Source: Acidobacteriaceae bacterium (GTDB taxonomy: Bacteria; Acidobacteriota; Terriglobia; Terriglobales; Acidobacteriaceae). From it: 64,000 bases of DNA. The notes under the pieces were generated by a model. That model made no database searches. It was not told the origin of the DNA and was given only the letters and a program-made list of their open reading frames with translations. This document shows positions 26,859 to 36,811 of this stretch, in pieces. The stretch lies in NCBI GenBank assembly GCA_031296355.1, contig JARLFX010000228.1, forward strand, positions 20,375 through 84,374, written 5' to 3'. The position numbers and the translations under genes were made by a program. Numbering within the stretch: the first letter of the stretch is position 1; every line of letters begins with the position of its first letter.

Positions 26859-27167
26859 TTACTTCTTCGCGGGAGTGCTCTGCGCGGGGCTTGACATGCC
26901 GCTCAACACGGAATGGTCCGCAGCGCGGCGAGACATCATCACGGTCAGCCCGATCGAGGTAAACATAAAGGCGACAGCCGCCCAGGTCGTCAGGCGGGTG
27001 AGCAGATTGGCTGCTCCGCGGGGACCGAAAGCCGTCTGCGAACCCTGGCCGCCAAAGGCGCCGGCGAGATCAGCGCTCTTGCCCTGCTGCAGCAGAACAA
27101 CGCCGATCAGAAACAGGCAGACCACCACGTGAATAATTACCAGAAGATAAAGACCGATGGAGCTCAT
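26859..27167 (-). CDS. secG: Preprotein translocase subunit SecG
   Basis: A 102-residue inner-membrane SecYEG component that supports Sec export. It has two transmembrane helices (about 5-25 and 58-78) separated by the diagnostic cytoplasmic loop VVLLQQGKSADLAGAFGGQG...FGPRGAANLLTRLT. The Ser/Ala/Pro/Lys-rich C-terminal tail is variable in the family. It sits downstream of tRNA-Leu on the same strand, a neighbourhood (secG next to tRNA-Leu) seen in several phyla; the two may be cotranscribed, with the tRNA first. Length is normal. Confidence 0.95.
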   Translation of the reverse strand: MSSIGLYLLVIIHVVVCLFLIGVVLLQQGKSADLAGAFGGQGSQTAFGPRGAANLLTRLTTWAAVAFMFTSIGLTVMMSRRAADHSVLSGMSSPAQSTPAKK

Positions 27168-27225
27168 TGCTTCACTTACCGGGCCGTTGAGTAACGACGG
27201 CCGCTTTCCTGAAAATAGGTGGATT

Positions 27226-27310
27226 TGGTGCGGAGGAGGGGACTTGAACCCCTATGCCTTGCGGCGCTAGCACCTCAAGCTAGTGCGTCTGCCAATTTCG
27301 CCACCTCCGC
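27226..27310 (-). tRNA. tRNA-Leu (GAG), CCA encoded
   Basis: Read on the minus strand, acceptor GCGGAGG (27310-27304) pairs with CCTCCGC (27236-27230), followed by discriminator A and an encoded CCA (27228-27226). The anticodon arm is CTAGC-TTGAGGT-GCTAG, anticodon GAG. There is a variable arm of class II type (CGCCGCAAGGCAT region) and a T-arm with GGTTCAAGTCC. Total 85 nt. Confidence 0.95.
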
Positions 27311-27379
27311 ATGCTGTGGCGCAAATGTGCCAGGCTGCAGGTGCCAATCCGTTATTCAGTATAACCCAAATATAGCTAA

Positions 27380-27901
27380 TCAGAGTGCGGGGGGATTTGC
27401 CGATGGGCCTGTACTAACCGAGTTCATCGGCGTGAATGCCAGACCACTTTCATCCGCGAAGAAAATCCGGGGATTGGACGGCTTATAACGGATGGGAATG
27501 TTGCGCCCTAACGCAAAGCGTGCAAATGCTTTTGCGTGTTCTTCGCTGCCAAAATCGCGCGAATAATGACCTGTCCAGTCGCCATTGGCCGCAAAGCTAT
27601 ATGTTGCGATTGTGAAGTAGGTTCCTGACTCGTCATCCAGGTTGTAGCCTACGTCATGCACAGTTGCCCTAACTAAGGGCCACTTTTTTGATTTGTGTTT
27701 ATAGATCAAATAGTGGAAAAGAAGATAGTAGTTCCATAGGCTAAGGCTAGTGACTCCGACTCCCAACACAATCTCAAGGTAATGAGAGCGGGCTCCTTTG
27801 AAGGAATCATGGTATGCGAACATAAGTGCACTCAATCCAAATAACACAACTAACGCATCCCAAAATCGGACGAGTGAGCTCTGATAAGGGAACTCCAACA
27901 T
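27380..27901 (-). CDS. Membrane protein, DUF3592-like
   Basis: 173 residues. Two hydrophobic helices (about 12-32, ALVVLFGLSALMFAYH, and 42-65, LEIVLGVGVTSLSLWNYYLL) precede a soluble beta-rich domain (WPLVRATVHDVGYNLDD...YFTIATYSFAANGDWTGHYSRDFGSEEHAKAF...GRNIPIRYKPSNPRI). The last block (alternating strands, then IPIRYKPSNP) is characteristic of DUF3592-type proteins, so I call it DUF3592-like. The gene is visibly more AT-rich than its neighbours and lies upstream of tRNA-Leu, which hints at later acquisition. Function unknown. Confidence 0.65.
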   Translation of the reverse strand: MLEFPYQSSLVRFWDALVVLFGLSALMFAYHDSFKGARSHYLEIVLGVGVTSLSLWNYYLLFHYLIYKHKSKKWPLVRATVHDVGYNLDDESGTYFTIATYSFAANGDWTGHYSRDFGSEEHAKAFARFALGRNIPIRYKPSNPRIFFADESGLAFTPMNSVSTGPSANPPAL

Positions 27902-27922
27902 GAGAAAAGAGTACCACCAGCA

Positions 27923-28675
27923 CTAGAAAATCTCAGCCAGCTCCCTGAAGCTCCCCATCTCAATCAACTGCTTGCCATCCGGTGGACGCGAGAGCTCGGC
28001 CTCCTCCATAATCCAGGTATGCGTATGCGGAATAAAGACAGCATGCAGGCCCGCAGCCAGAGAAGGATTGATGTCACTCTTCGGGCTGTTGCCTATCATC
28101 CAGGTCGTATCCGCATCCCAGCCGTGGCGATCAATAAGAGCGCGATAGGCGGCCTCGTTCTTCTCTGGTAGTACCTCAACGCCATGGAAATAGTGGTCCA
28201 GACGCGAACGTTTCAGCTTTCCGCGCTGCTCATCCTCATTCCCTTTGGTCACCAGCCACACGGTATGGCGGGCAGCGAGCTGGTGCAGGGTATCGGCCAC
28301 TCCGGCGATCAATTCCATCTCGTCCGCAGCAATGGCGTCTGTAAAGCCGATTATCTCGCGGTGCATCTCCGGAGTAACCGGCCGTTCGGCCAGCTCTTCA
28401 AAGCAGCGCACCAGTGACATACGGAAGCTCTTCAGCCCATAGCCGTGGGCGCGGATGGTTGCCATCTCATGCCGGTTCAGGTGCAGCCGAACCTCCTGTG
28501 GCGTATAGGTACGGTGGTTCACATACGAGATGAAGGCGGCTATAGCCCTTTCAAAATAGATATTGTTTTCCCATAGGGTATCGTCTGCGTCGATCAGCAG
28601 GGTCTGGGGCGACAGGGCCCGCGTGAGCGGCTGTTTGGCGGCGGTGCTGGAAGTCTGGTTTTCTTCAGGATTCAT
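27923..28675 (-). CDS. HAD family hydrolase (phosphatase-like)
   Basis: 250 residues. All four HAD motifs are visible: LLIDADDTLWENN (nucleophile and acid/base Asp), VWLVTKGN (motif II Thr), LPEKNEAAYRALI (motif III Lys) and WMIGNSPKSDINPSLAAG (motif IV). The helical cap about 25-115 marks subfamily I. The sequence resembles bacterial YjjG-like and uncharacterised acidobacterial phosphatases; the substrate cannot be deduced. It is divergent from the kinase gene and ends 21 bp from the start of the membrane protein gene, so the two may be cotranscribed. Start ATG 28675. Confidence 0.85.
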   Translation of the reverse strand: MNPEENQTSSTAAKQPLTRALSPQTLLIDADDTLWENNIYFERAIAAFISYVNHRTYTPQEVRLHLNRHEMATIRAHGYGLKSFRMSLVRCFEELAERPVTPEMHREIIGFTDAIAADEMELIAGVADTLHQLAARHTVWLVTKGNEDEQRGKLKRSRLDHYFHGVEVLPEKNEAAYRALIDRHGWDADTTWMIGNSPKSDINPSLAAGLHAVFIPHTHTWIMEEAELSRPPDGKQLIEMGSFRELAEIF

Positions 28676-28827
28676 GGGCAGGGAAGCGGCGTACTTACGT
28701 TGAGGCGTCCTTATCTTGTTACTAGGATTCTATCGCGCAGGTGCGTATTATGGCTCAGCATCCGCATAGCCTCACTGCATGGCCCTGGGATGACCACGCA
28801 ATCGGTAGAAACGACGAAAGAGACACG

Positions 28828-31800
28828 ATGCCGGAGACTGGTCAGAATTTTGGTCCGTACGAAATACTTGGCCAGCTTGGCGCTGGTGGCATGGGGACCG
28901 TGCTGCGCGCCTACGATCCTCGCCTGCATCGCGATGTTGCCATCAAGATGCTGCACGAAGGCTTTGAGGTAGATGGAGTTCGTGCCCGCTTCCTGCGCGA
29001 AGCCCGCGCCGCGTCGGCCCTGAATCATCCCCACATCGCCACCATCTTCGACATTGGTGAACACGACGGCCAGCCCTACATGGTGATGGAGCTGCTCGAA
29101 GGCGAGACGCTGCGGGAGCGTATCGCGCGCGGCGGCATCGCGCTCGAAGAGATTGTGGCCGTCGGCGCACAAACCGCCGAAGCCCTACAGGAAGCGCATG
29201 CCAAGGGTATCGTCCATCGCGATATCAAACCGGCAAATATCTTTCTGGTGAGCAAGGCTACAGGCGAGATCCACGTCAAGATCCTGGATTTCGGTCTGGC
29301 AAAGGTTGACACCTCCGACTCAATAACTCGGGTGAATCTGACAGCGACTGGCTCCGCCGTTGGCACTGTGGCCTACATGTCGCCCGAGCAGGCGCGTGGT
29401 GAGCCGCTGGATGGCCGCAGCGACATCTTCTCTCTGGGGACGGTGCTGTATGAAATGGCCACCGGCCAGGTTCCGTTCAACGGCGCAACCAGCGCACTGG
29501 TCTTTGTCGGTCTACTGAGCCGCGATCCAGAGCCCATCCGTGACTGGAACCACGCAGTTCCGAAGGAGTTGGAAAAGATCGTCCTGAAATCGCTGGAGAA
29601 AGATCGCACCGATCGCTATCAGCAGGCGATTGATCTGAAGTGGGCGCTGGAGCAGGTGAACACGCGCAAAGGCTGGTTCAGCCGTGGCGGCGCTCCCGTG
29701 CCAATACCGCATGAGGCGCATAATGACCCTGTGGCGCGCGACCGCCGCACCATGCGCCGCAATTCAGCATCTATTCGTGCGGTCACACGTGAAGATGTGA
29801 AACGGCCCTCGCCGCCCCCAGTGAGCAAGCAGAGTTCCGGCACCGTTCCAGCCGTCCCCGCAGTTCGTCCGGGATCAAGTGCGATGGAACGCAGCGCATC
29901 CATGGCAGATTCCGCTGCGCACGATCTGGATGGAGATCCCGGCAGCAGCGCATCCACCATTCACATGCCGGTAGAGCGCGTGCCGGAACCAGCCGCGCCA
30001 ATCTCCGAACCACACTTCGAAAATATGGGCATGTTTGCAGATGGAGAGGTGCAGCGCAAACTGGCTGAGGCCACACTGCGCGATACTCCTGGTGCGCGCT
30101 TACGCCGCAGGCGTAAAACAGCTTATTTGTTCGCCGCCGGTCTGGCCGCAACCGCAATTCTGGCTGCCTTCATCTTCAACGCGATGCATAAGCCTCGCCC
30201 CATGCTACAGCCAGGTGACAGCGTGCTGCTTGGCGTGATTGTAAACAAAACAAGCGATCCACAAATGGACGCAGCTCTACGGCAGGCACTGGCAATCGAG
30301 CTGAGCAGCTCCGGCTACTTCACCGTGCTCTCGGATGAGCAGCTCGAAGCCGGCCGCGGCAAAAATCGCGCGACCATCCCGCTCACCCAGGGCCATGTTC
30401 AGTCCATCGCCATCGCCTACGGCGTCAAGGTATATCTCGCTGGCACCGTGCAGCAGGAAGGTAGCAAATTTAAATTAATTCTAAGCGCCCTTGATACCGA
30501 TGGCGGTATCACCGTAGCCAGTGTGCAGGAGGAGTCGCCCGATCTGGATCATCTGCTGGATGCGACAGACCGCGCTACGGAAAAGTTACGTGTCGCGCTC
30601 GGAGAATCAACAAAGGCCGTTGCCTCTGAACATGTAGTCTTCAGCCAGGCGCAGACATCGTCTTGGCCCGCGCTCAAGGCGTACGCCGACGCCGAACATT
30701 CGCTGGCAGATGGTGATGCAGTAACCGCGGCGCTACAGTTCCATAAAGCCGTAGCTGCCGATCCCGGCTTTGCTCTGGCATACATGCGATTGGCAGACGC
30801 AAGCGCCGCCATCCATGCCGACGGAGACGCTGCGCAGTATGCATCGCGCGCCGCCGCAATGGCGGGCAAGCTCACTGGCAGGCAACAACGTTACGTCGCA
30901 TTTGCAGACGACCTCTACCACGGCGCATGGGACAAGGCGCAGGATGATCTGAGGGCTCTGGGCAGTACATCCGCCAGTGGTCCAGCCATGCAACTACGCG
31001 CCGCGCTATTGAATGCTACGGTGGGCAACTACGAGGAAGCATTCAATGATGCCCAGCAGGCCAGCGGCCAGCATCCGAATACCGCAGCCACATACGCACA
31101 GGCTGAAACAGGGCTAATTGCACTCGGGCACTTTGAGACAGCCACCCAGATGGCGCAGCAAGCTGAACGCAATGGGTATGCGCAAACCGGCATATTGCTG
31201 ACCTCGGCTTATCTGCAAGGCCAGCAGGCCGAAGTCGATCTTCAGGCGAAGCGCATCAGCAATAGCAATAGTCTTGATGGCAGACTGGAGTATGGGCTCT
31301 ATCTGGACAATACCGGCCAATGGAAGCTGGCAGAGCAGACATGGCGCAGTGCAGCAAAGCTGGCACAGGAACAGCACCTTGGCGACGAAGCTCCGGGAGC
31401 CTTGAACAACCTGGCTGCAACGTATCTCGCGCAGGGGGCCTATGACCGCGCACTCGCGAATCAGTGTACTGGAACCGTTGCCCTGGAGCAGGATGCAATG
31501 TCGGCACTGGGCCAGTCACAGCCTTCACCGAAGATGCAGTTCTATATTGCGATGACCCAGACGGTGTGTGGTGATGCTGCTATGGCACGGACACTCACTG
31601 ACGCTCTTGCAGCAAATACCGTGAGCGTACCGGTGCAGAAACTTTACATTCCCGAACTGCATGCAGCGGCCCTTCTGCGTGCGGGCGATTCACCCAGTGC
31701 ACTGACGCTGCTGGAAACTGTGCGGCAGTATGAGCGGGTCTCTCTCGTCACCTACCTACGCGCCGTGGCTCACCTGCAGGCCCATCAACCGCAGTTAGCC

Positions 31801-32025
31801 ATCGTGGATTTCCAACAGGTGCTGGAACATCGCGGGTCCACCTATCTGGGGCGTGCTCCGGTCTACGCACTGGCGCAGGCAGGATTAGGCGCTGCGTTTG
31901 CAGATCTTGGCGATGAGAACAACAGCGCTGCTGCCTACAAAGGGTTCCTGCAGCACTGGAAGTTTGCGGATGCAGATCAGCCGCTGCTACGTGAAGCCCG
32001 CGCGCACACAGGCGCTGCAAGATGA
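28828..32025 (+). CDS. Membrane Ser/Thr protein kinase with TPR-like sensor domain
   Basis: 1065 residues. Cytoplasmic Hanks-type kinase (residues 8-275): glycine loop LGAGGMGTV, Lys40 in VAIKML, catalytic loop [10 protein letters not shown] with Asp132, DFG Asp154 and MSPEQARGE. It is active by motif. A Pro/Ser-rich linker leads to a single transmembrane helix about 432-452 preceded by RLRRRRK. The outer part begins with a SAV-like domain ([26 protein letters not shown]) and continues with about six degenerate TPR units ([25 protein letters not shown] and others) to the C-terminus. This arrangement is very common in acidobacteria. ATG 28828 gives the standard kinase start; a GTG 87 bp upstream is possible. 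Confidence 0.92.
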   Translation: MPETGQNFGPYEILGQLGAGGMGTVLRAYDPRLHRDVAIKMLHEGFEVDGVRARFLREARAASALNHPHIATIFDIGEHDGQPYMVMELLEGETLRERIARGGIALEEIVAVGAQTAEALQEAHAKGIVHRDIKPANIFLVSKATGEIHVKILDFGLAKVDTSDSITRVNLTATGSAVGTVAYMSPEQARGEPLDGRSDIFSLGTVLYEMATGQVPFNGATSALVFVGLLSRDPEPIRDWNHAVPKELEKIVLKSLEKDRTDRYQQAIDLKWALEQVNTRKGWFSRGGAPVPIPHEAHNDPVARDRRTMRRNSASIRAVTREDVKRPSPPPVSKQSSGTVPAVPAVRPGSSAMERSASMADSAAHDLDGDPGSSASTIHMPVERVPEPAAPISEPHFENMGMFADGEVQRKLAEATLRDTPGARLRRRRKTAYLFAAGLAATAILAAFIFNAMHKPRPMLQPGDSVLLGVIVNKTSDPQMDAALRQALAIELSSSGYFTVLSDEQLEAGRGKNRATIPLTQGHVQSIAIAYGVKVYLAGTVQQEGSKFKLILSALDTDGGITVASVQEESPDLDHLLDATDRATEKLRVALGESTKAVASEHVVFSQAQTSSWPALKAYADAEHSLADGDAVTAALQFHKAVAADPGFALAYMRLADASAAIHADGDAAQYASRAAAMAGKLTGRQQRYVAFADDLYHGAWDKAQDDLRALGSTSASGPAMQLRAALLNATVGNYEEAFNDAQQASGQHPNTAATYAQAETGLIALGHFETATQMAQQAERNGYAQTGILLTSAYLQGQQAEVDLQAKRISNSNSLDGRLEYGLYLDNTGQWKLAEQTWRSAAKLAQEQHLGDEAPGALNNLAATYLAQGAYDRALANQCTGTVALEQDAMSALGQSQPSPKMQFYIAMTQTVCGDAAMARTLTDALAANTVSVPVQKLYIPELHAAALLRAGDSPSALTLLETVRQYERVSLVTYLRAVAHLQAHQPQLAIVDFQQVLEHRGSTYLGRAPVYALAQAGLGAAFADLGDENNSAAAYKGFLQHWKFADADQPLLREARAHTGAAR

Positions 32026-32210
32026 CCTGCATGCAGGCAGAGAGCGGCGAAATGTACCGGAATGCGGTACCTTGTCGCGACCGAAGTCCGGATTCTTGTT
32101 ACTACTGGCGCCAAGCCTGCATCTAAGAAAACTGAAAGGCCCTTGCTGCCGACAGACCGAGCGTGCTGAGTTTATGGATATCCGGCTGAGCCAGCGGGGA
32201 ACTGTGTGCA

Positions 32211-33935
32211 ATGGCGAAGAAAGTTGCTGAACTGTTTGTAGAGGTTTTGGCTGCTGCCGGTGTCGAGAGAATCTACGGTGTAGCAGGTGATTCACTGAAC
32301 GGCATCACGGACTCTCTGCGCGTACGCAAAGGAATGAGCTGGGTTGGCGTACGGCATGAAGAGACTGCTGCATTTGCCGCTGGAGCCGAGGCCGCACTAA
32401 CCGGCAAGCTCGCGGTATGTGCCGGCAGCTGTGGGCCGGGCAATCTTCACTTGATCAACGGTCTCTATGATTGCCACCGCAGCCGCGTCCCCGTGCTGGC
32501 CATTGCGGCGCACATCCCATCGCAGGAGATTGGCAGCGGATATTTTCAGGAGACGCATCCGGAACTGCTGTTCAAAGAGTGCAGCCATTTCTGCGAACTG
32601 GTTTCGCATCCTTCTCAGATGCCGCGCTTGCTGGAGCTGGCGATACAGACGGCTCTGTCGAAGAAAGGTGTAGCCGTACTTGTCATTCCCGGCGACGTTG
32701 CGCTGGCAAACGCGGTCAACGAAGAGCGGCGCGTATCCTTCTCGTACGCTCAGTCTGAGGTGATTCCTGCGTCTGCTGAGTTGGAAAAGCTCGCGGGTGA
32801 ACTGAACAACGCGCAGAAGGTGACTATTCTGGCCGGAGCGGGTTGCGCCGGTGCGCACGATGAATTGGTAGCCCTGGCAGGGAAGCTGCAGTCGCCCATT
32901 GTGCATGCAATGCGCGGCAAGGAATTCGTTGAGTACGATAACCCCTACGATGTAGGCATGACGGGCCTGCTGGGTTTTTCCTCCGGTTATCAGGCAATGC
33001 GCAGTTGCGACACACTGCTGATGCTGGGAACGGATTTTCCGTACCAGCAGTTCTATCCAAAGGATGCGCGTGTACTGCAGATAGACATCCGCGAAGAGCA
33101 GATAGGGCGACGCAGTAAAGTAGACCTGGGTTTAGTAGGCGGCATCGGCGAAACCCTGCGAGCGCTGCTTCCAAAGATTAAAGCTAAGAAAGACCACAAG
33201 CATCTTGACGCAGCGCGGAACGACTATCGCGAAGCGCGTAAGGGCTTGGATGATCTGGCGACAGGCAAGCCCGGCCAGAAGCCAATCCATCCGCAGTATG
33301 TGGCAAAGGTGTTAGACGAACTGGCCGCGAAGGACGCAGTATTCACCGTAGACGTAGGCACGCCTGTCATCTGGGCAGCACGCTACCTGACCATGAATGG
33401 CAAGCGGAGGCTATTGAGTTCGTTCAACCATGGTTCCATGGCAAACGCACTGCCGCAGGCAATAGGAGCGCAGATTACGTATCCTGGCCGGCAGGTCGTC
33501 ACGCTCTCAGGCGATGGGGGTGTTTCCATGTTGATGGGCGATCTACTTTCGCTGCGGCAGTTGAAGCTTCCGGTCAAGATGGTGGTCTTCAACAACAGTT
33601 CGCTCGGCTTTGTGGAACTGGAGATGAAGGCAACAGGCTTCCTGAGCTACGCGACGGACTTGATTAATCCTGACTTCACGAAGATTGCAGAGGGCGCGGG
33701 AATTCTTGGCATTCACGTGGAAGATGCCGGGGACGTCCGGCCTGCACTAGAGCGTGCTTTCGCTCATGACGGTCCGGCGCTGGTAGATATTGCGGTGAAC
33801 CGGCAGGAGCTCGCCATGCCGCCATCCCTCAAGCTGGACCAGATCGTGGACTTCAACCTCTACATGGTGAAGGCGATCCTGAATGGACGCGGCGACGAAG
33901 TCCTCGACCTGGCCAAGACCAACCTCTTCCGCTAA
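32211..33935 (+). CDS. poxB: Pyruvate dehydrogenase (quinone) / TPP-dependent oxidase
   Basis: 574 residues, very close to the length of E. coli PoxB (572). It decarboxylates pyruvate to acetate and passes electrons to quinone at the membrane. TPP-binding features are [15 protein letters not shown] (cofactor-activating Glu) and the C-terminal [15 protein letters not shown]...NNSSLGF metal/TPP motif. The N-terminal [44 protein letters not shown] and [21 protein letters not shown] are PoxB-like rather than acetolactate-synthase-like. The C-terminal stretch ([27 protein letters not shown]) fits the membrane-binding end of PoxB. Single gene; the ATG follows a weak ribosome site. Confidence 0.9.
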   Translation: MAKKVAELFVEVLAAAGVERIYGVAGDSLNGITDSLRVRKGMSWVGVRHEETAAFAAGAEAALTGKLAVCAGSCGPGNLHLINGLYDCHRSRVPVLAIAAHIPSQEIGSGYFQETHPELLFKECSHFCELVSHPSQMPRLLELAIQTALSKKGVAVLVIPGDVALANAVNEERRVSFSYAQSEVIPASAELEKLAGELNNAQKVTILAGAGCAGAHDELVALAGKLQSPIVHAMRGKEFVEYDNPYDVGMTGLLGFSSGYQAMRSCDTLLMLGTDFPYQQFYPKDARVLQIDIREEQIGRRSKVDLGLVGGIGETLRALLPKIKAKKDHKHLDAARNDYREARKGLDDLATGKPGQKPIHPQYVAKVLDELAAKDAVFTVDVGTPVIWAARYLTMNGKRRLLSSFNHGSMANALPQAIGAQITYPGRQVVTLSGDGGVSMLMGDLLSLRQLKLPVKMVVFNNSSLGFVELEMKATGFLSYATDLINPDFTKIAEGAGILGIHVEDAGDVRPALERAFAHDGPALVDIAVNRQELAMPPSLKLDQIVDFNLYMVKAILNGRGDEVLDLAKTNLFR

Positions 33936-33987
33936 CCGGGCTGGAAGCCAGCCAGCTGCGTATATACGCTCAGGGGATCTACGCAAA

Positions 33988-34014
33988 CCGGGCCACGGGA
34001 ACACGTGGGCCCGG
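33988..34014. terminator. GC-rich hairpin downstream of poxB
   Basis: CCGGGC-CACG (33988-33997) pairs with CGTGGGCCCGG (34004-34014), with one bulged base. No T-run follows, so it is at best a weak or factor-assisted terminator between poxB and the convergent tRNA-Ser. Confidence 0.4.
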
Positions 34015-34065
34015 ACACGGGTAAATCCTGCCTTGTTTGAATACTTGGTCGTAGGTGGAAGTATA

Positions 34066-34153
34066 TGGCGGAGAGACAGGGATTCGAACCCTGGATACCT
34101 TGCGGTATACACGCTTTCCAAGCGTGCGCCTTCAGCCACTCGGCCATCTCTCC
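34066..34153 (-). tRNA. tRNA-Ser (GGA), CCA encoded
   Basis: Minus strand: acceptor GGAGAGA (34153-34147) pairs with TCTCTCC (34076-34070), discriminator G, encoded CCA at 34068-34066. The anticodon arm is CACGC-TTGGAAA-GCGTG, anticodon GGA. It has a class II variable arm and a T-arm GGTTCGAATCC. 88 nt. It marks the edge of a disturbed region (34154-35248). Confidence 0.96.
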
Positions 34154-34211
34154 GCATTCCGCACTCGTCGGAAGGGCTTTGTTGAATCTAACACATAGCG
34201 ACCGGTTGAGG

Positions 34212-34246
34212 TGTGGATAGCCGTGGGCCTCCCAAGCCTATCCACA
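34212..34246. repeat. Inverted repeat with DnaA-box-like arms
   Basis: TGTGGATAG (34212-34220) and CTATCCACA (34238-34246) are perfect 9-bp complements; an inner GGG/CCC can extend the stem. Each arm differs by one base from the DnaA box TTATCCACA. It lies 59 bp from the tRNA-Ser 5' end, in a gene-free stretch (34154-34397) that also holds an AT-rich partly palindromic segment at 34332-34366. Confidence 0.5.
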
Positions 34247-34397
34247 TCAGGCCTGAATAGAGAGACCCCTCAGTAGCGTTTTGGGGGATGGGCTGGGGCG
34301 AGTCGAAGGATTCCAGCTTCAGCATTGTGTCCACATATAATGTCCGATAACATATATTATGTATACTAAAGAACCGGGCTGTCGTTTACCCTCTGTT

Positions 34398-34942
34398 TTA
34401 CCTTGAATCGTTCCTTGGCTTCCATTCCAGTTGCTTCATTCCTACCGCCGCGATTCCTGGCAAATACACGTCGCGGATACGTTGCCAGCCCCGCTCTGCC
34501 AGTTGGCACATATCGTATTCTGGCTGAACTAGCAATTTCAGTATGGCTTCCGTTACGGCGCTTCCTGTGGGGTGTACCAGAATTCCAGCGCGACCGTCCG
34601 CTAGAATCTCCTGCGGTGTTGGCGCGTCTCATGCGATGGCAATAGTTCCCGCGGCGATTGCCTCCAGATAGACCCAGCCACAGGTCTCAAATGTGCTTGG
34701 CATCAGGAGCACGTGGCTCTCTGGCACGTCAGGTCGCTAACTTCGTCCCGGCCCAGCTGACCCACCACTTTCAGGTTCGGCATTGCCGGAATCGAAACCG
34801 GCCCATCTGCAAAGTTGGTGACGACGAATAGCTCTAACTTGTCTGGATAGATCGTGTTAGCGGCCTGAAAGGCCGCCAGCACCGCGGGTAAACCCTTCCG
34901 ATTTTCCTCCCACCCGACAAATAACATGCTTACTTTCTGCAT
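34398..34942 (-). pseudogene. Broken family-4-type glycosyltransferase fragment
   Basis: Remains of the C-terminal nucleotide-sugar-binding half of a GT4-like glycosyltransferase. Frame 1 (from 34942) reads MLFVGWEENRKGLPAVLAAF...VVGQLGRDEVSDL. A frameshift near 34725-34735 moves to a frame reading ESHVLLMPSTFETCGWVYLE...AAGTIAIA, then an in-frame TGA (34629-34631), then PTPQEILADGRAGILVHP to a stop at 34398-34400. The EAIAAG and STFET motifs are typical of the family. The acceptor-binding N-terminal domain is missing, because an in-frame stop lies directly upstream. One frameshift, one nonsense codon and the 5' truncation make it inactive. Confidence 0.85.
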
Positions 34943-35248
34943 GTTATGTCACTTCCGCGTAAGCATCTCGAGCGAAATGGCCTATAAATGCGGCAAAAAT
35001 AACGGAATACTGCGAATCCTCCCACCCGATACCGGATCCAGAGCTCTCTAAGTATCTGCTCCCGCCTCGGAGTTCAGCGTAACTAGCTCAGACTTGGAAT
35101 CCAGGCTTGCTGGAGGTAGATCTCGAAGTCGCTGGCAAACTCCTGACCCGTGGCAGGTGCTGGTTGTACAGCCAGTCGGTATTCCGCGGGCGAATATGAA
35201 ACCGCAGGCTGAAGACGTAAAAGCGCACGCAAGAATCTCCCTGCCAGA
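34943..35248 (-). other. Gene-poor stretch with possible coding remnant
   Basis: 306 bp between the broken glycosyltransferase and the flippase gene. One minus frame (35248 down to a stop at 35083) reads like protein (LQPAVSYSPAEYRLAVQP...DFEIYLQQAWIPSLS) but is open only because it continues out of frame from the flippase gene. It may be the 3' end of another lost envelope gene. No start, ribosome site or family motif is visible. Confidence 0.3.
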
Positions 35249-36781
35249 CTATGACTGCTGCTGGGCGAAACGTCCACGAATGCGGCGGACGAAACCACCA
35301 GCCACGTACCGCAGATCGAAGAGCAAGTAGGATACGCCGCCCACCAGAACAACAGTGGCGATGGTAGAGGCAATCTGCAGCCCATGGCCTGCCGCGGCGG
35401 TATAGCGCAGTGTGGCTCCAGCCGCTACCAGACCTGCCAGAGAGAGCGCCAGCATGCGGGTCAGGTTGCGCAGGGTGAGCTTCTCTACCCCGGTCACAGA
35501 CGTGTCAAAGAGTTGGTGATTAAGATGCACGATGTAGATCAGTTGCGCGACCTCAGTCACTAGCCAGATACCGAGGAAGCCCATGATGCCGAATATCCTG
35601 ACCAACGGGATGGAGCATGTCACCATGACAAGATAGGAGCCAAACATGAAGCGCGCGAGCTTCTCGTGCGAGTTCGTCGCAAACTGGAATTGGTATTTGT
35701 GCTCTTCCGTTGCCATCACAATCGAGATCGCCGCGCACACCACGTAGGGGTAGAGCTGGAACATACCAGACTTGTTAACCCTCCACACACTGAGCAGCCA
35801 GGGCGATGCAACCAGGATGGCCAGGTTAACCGTAGGGATACAGGCGAAGATCAGTTGCTCAGAATATCCATAGAGAGTGCGCAATTGCCGCCAGTCGCGC
35901 TTTCCAAACAGTGCTGTAATCTCCGGCCCCAGCGATTGGGTAAGCACGGCCAGTATCTGGCGTCCCATGGAGAAGATCGTTCGCATCAAGGTGAATGCAA
36001 CGACTGACGCTGGCCCAACAATGCGCTGTAGCACCAGCACCGGCGCTTCAAATGCGAGGAAGGTGCATGAGTAGATCAGGCCGAAATGCCCGCTTCGCTT
36101 GAGGATTTCACTCACCGAACTGCGGTCCCAGTGTTTAACATTGGGAAATATCTGTGGCGCTGTGCGCTTGAGGTCGATCATCACAGCCACGAATACCACG
36201 GCATACGTGGCGAGTTGCACGAACGCGAGCATGGCGAAGGATACATGCAACAGGATTGCCCCAACAGTAGCCAGGATGAACAGCATGCGCTGTCCGTTGT
36301 TCCATTGGGTACCGCGGTGTGCCTTCTCGATCACCATAAAGATGCCGGAGAAGTAGCCGAACAGAATGTTTACCAGCACCTGCATGGCCAGCAGAAACGT
36401 AGCCAGGGTGGCTTGCTGGTTAGAGATACTGAGTCGCAGAATGTGCGATATGGGCAGCAGAAAAATGATCGGCGAGAGCAACGCCGCGCCCCCGCAGATG
36501 CCGAGCAGCAGGCGTAGTGCTGTCGACTGCCGCACATGGTACCCCTCGATCTCGCCCCGGTGAAAGCGCAAGGCGAGGTCTTGGTTGACGTAAGTTTGTA
36601 CTCCGAAATTCAGCGTACGCAGATACGCAACTCCTACAGAGAGCGCCAGCCATTCTCCGTAGAGCGCGATCCCATACTGGTGAAGAAAGATGGGAGGCAG
36701 CAGTAGTTGATTCGCCACCATAGTGATGTTGGCGACGACAAGCGCAAATAGGTTGTTGAAGATACGCTTCAGGCTGCCCAT
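35249..36781 (-). CDS. Oligosaccharide flippase / polysaccharide export membrane protein (Wzx-like)
   Basis: 510 residues with about 12-14 predicted transmembrane segments across its length and short basic loops, the MOP-superfamily (PST/Wzx) pattern. The N-terminus (KRIFNNLFALVVANITMVANQLLLPPIFLHQYGIALYGEWLALSVGV) is characteristic of flippases that move lipid-linked glycans across the inner membrane. Together with the GT9 gene 30 bp upstream and the GT2 gene further up, it points to O-antigen or exopolysaccharide assembly. No polymerase or ligase is in the window. The basic, Gln-rich C-terminus is ordinary. Confidence 0.85.
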   Translation of the reverse strand: MGSLKRIFNNLFALVVANITMVANQLLLPPIFLHQYGIALYGEWLALSVGVAYLRTLNFGVQTYVNQDLALRFHRGEIEGYHVRQSTALRLLLGICGGAALLSPIIFLLPISHILRLSISNQQATLATFLLAMQVLVNILFGYFSGIFMVIEKAHRGTQWNNGQRMLFILATVGAILLHVSFAMLAFVQLATYAVVFVAVMIDLKRTAPQIFPNVKHWDRSSVSEILKRSGHFGLIYSCTFLAFEAPVLVLQRIVGPASVVAFTLMRTIFSMGRQILAVLTQSLGPEITALFGKRDWRQLRTLYGYSEQLIFACIPTVNLAILVASPWLLSVWRVNKSGMFQLYPYVVCAAISIVMATEEHKYQFQFATNSHEKLARFMFGSYLVMVTCSIPLVRIFGIMGFLGIWLVTEVAQLIYIVHLNHQLFDTSVTGVEKLTLRNLTRMLALSLAGLVAAGATLRYTAAAGHGLQIASTIATVVLVGGVSYLLFDLRYVAGGFVRRIRGRFAQQQS

Positions 36782-36811
36782 GCTCTCCCTATCGTATCTT
36801 GAGGAACGCTC

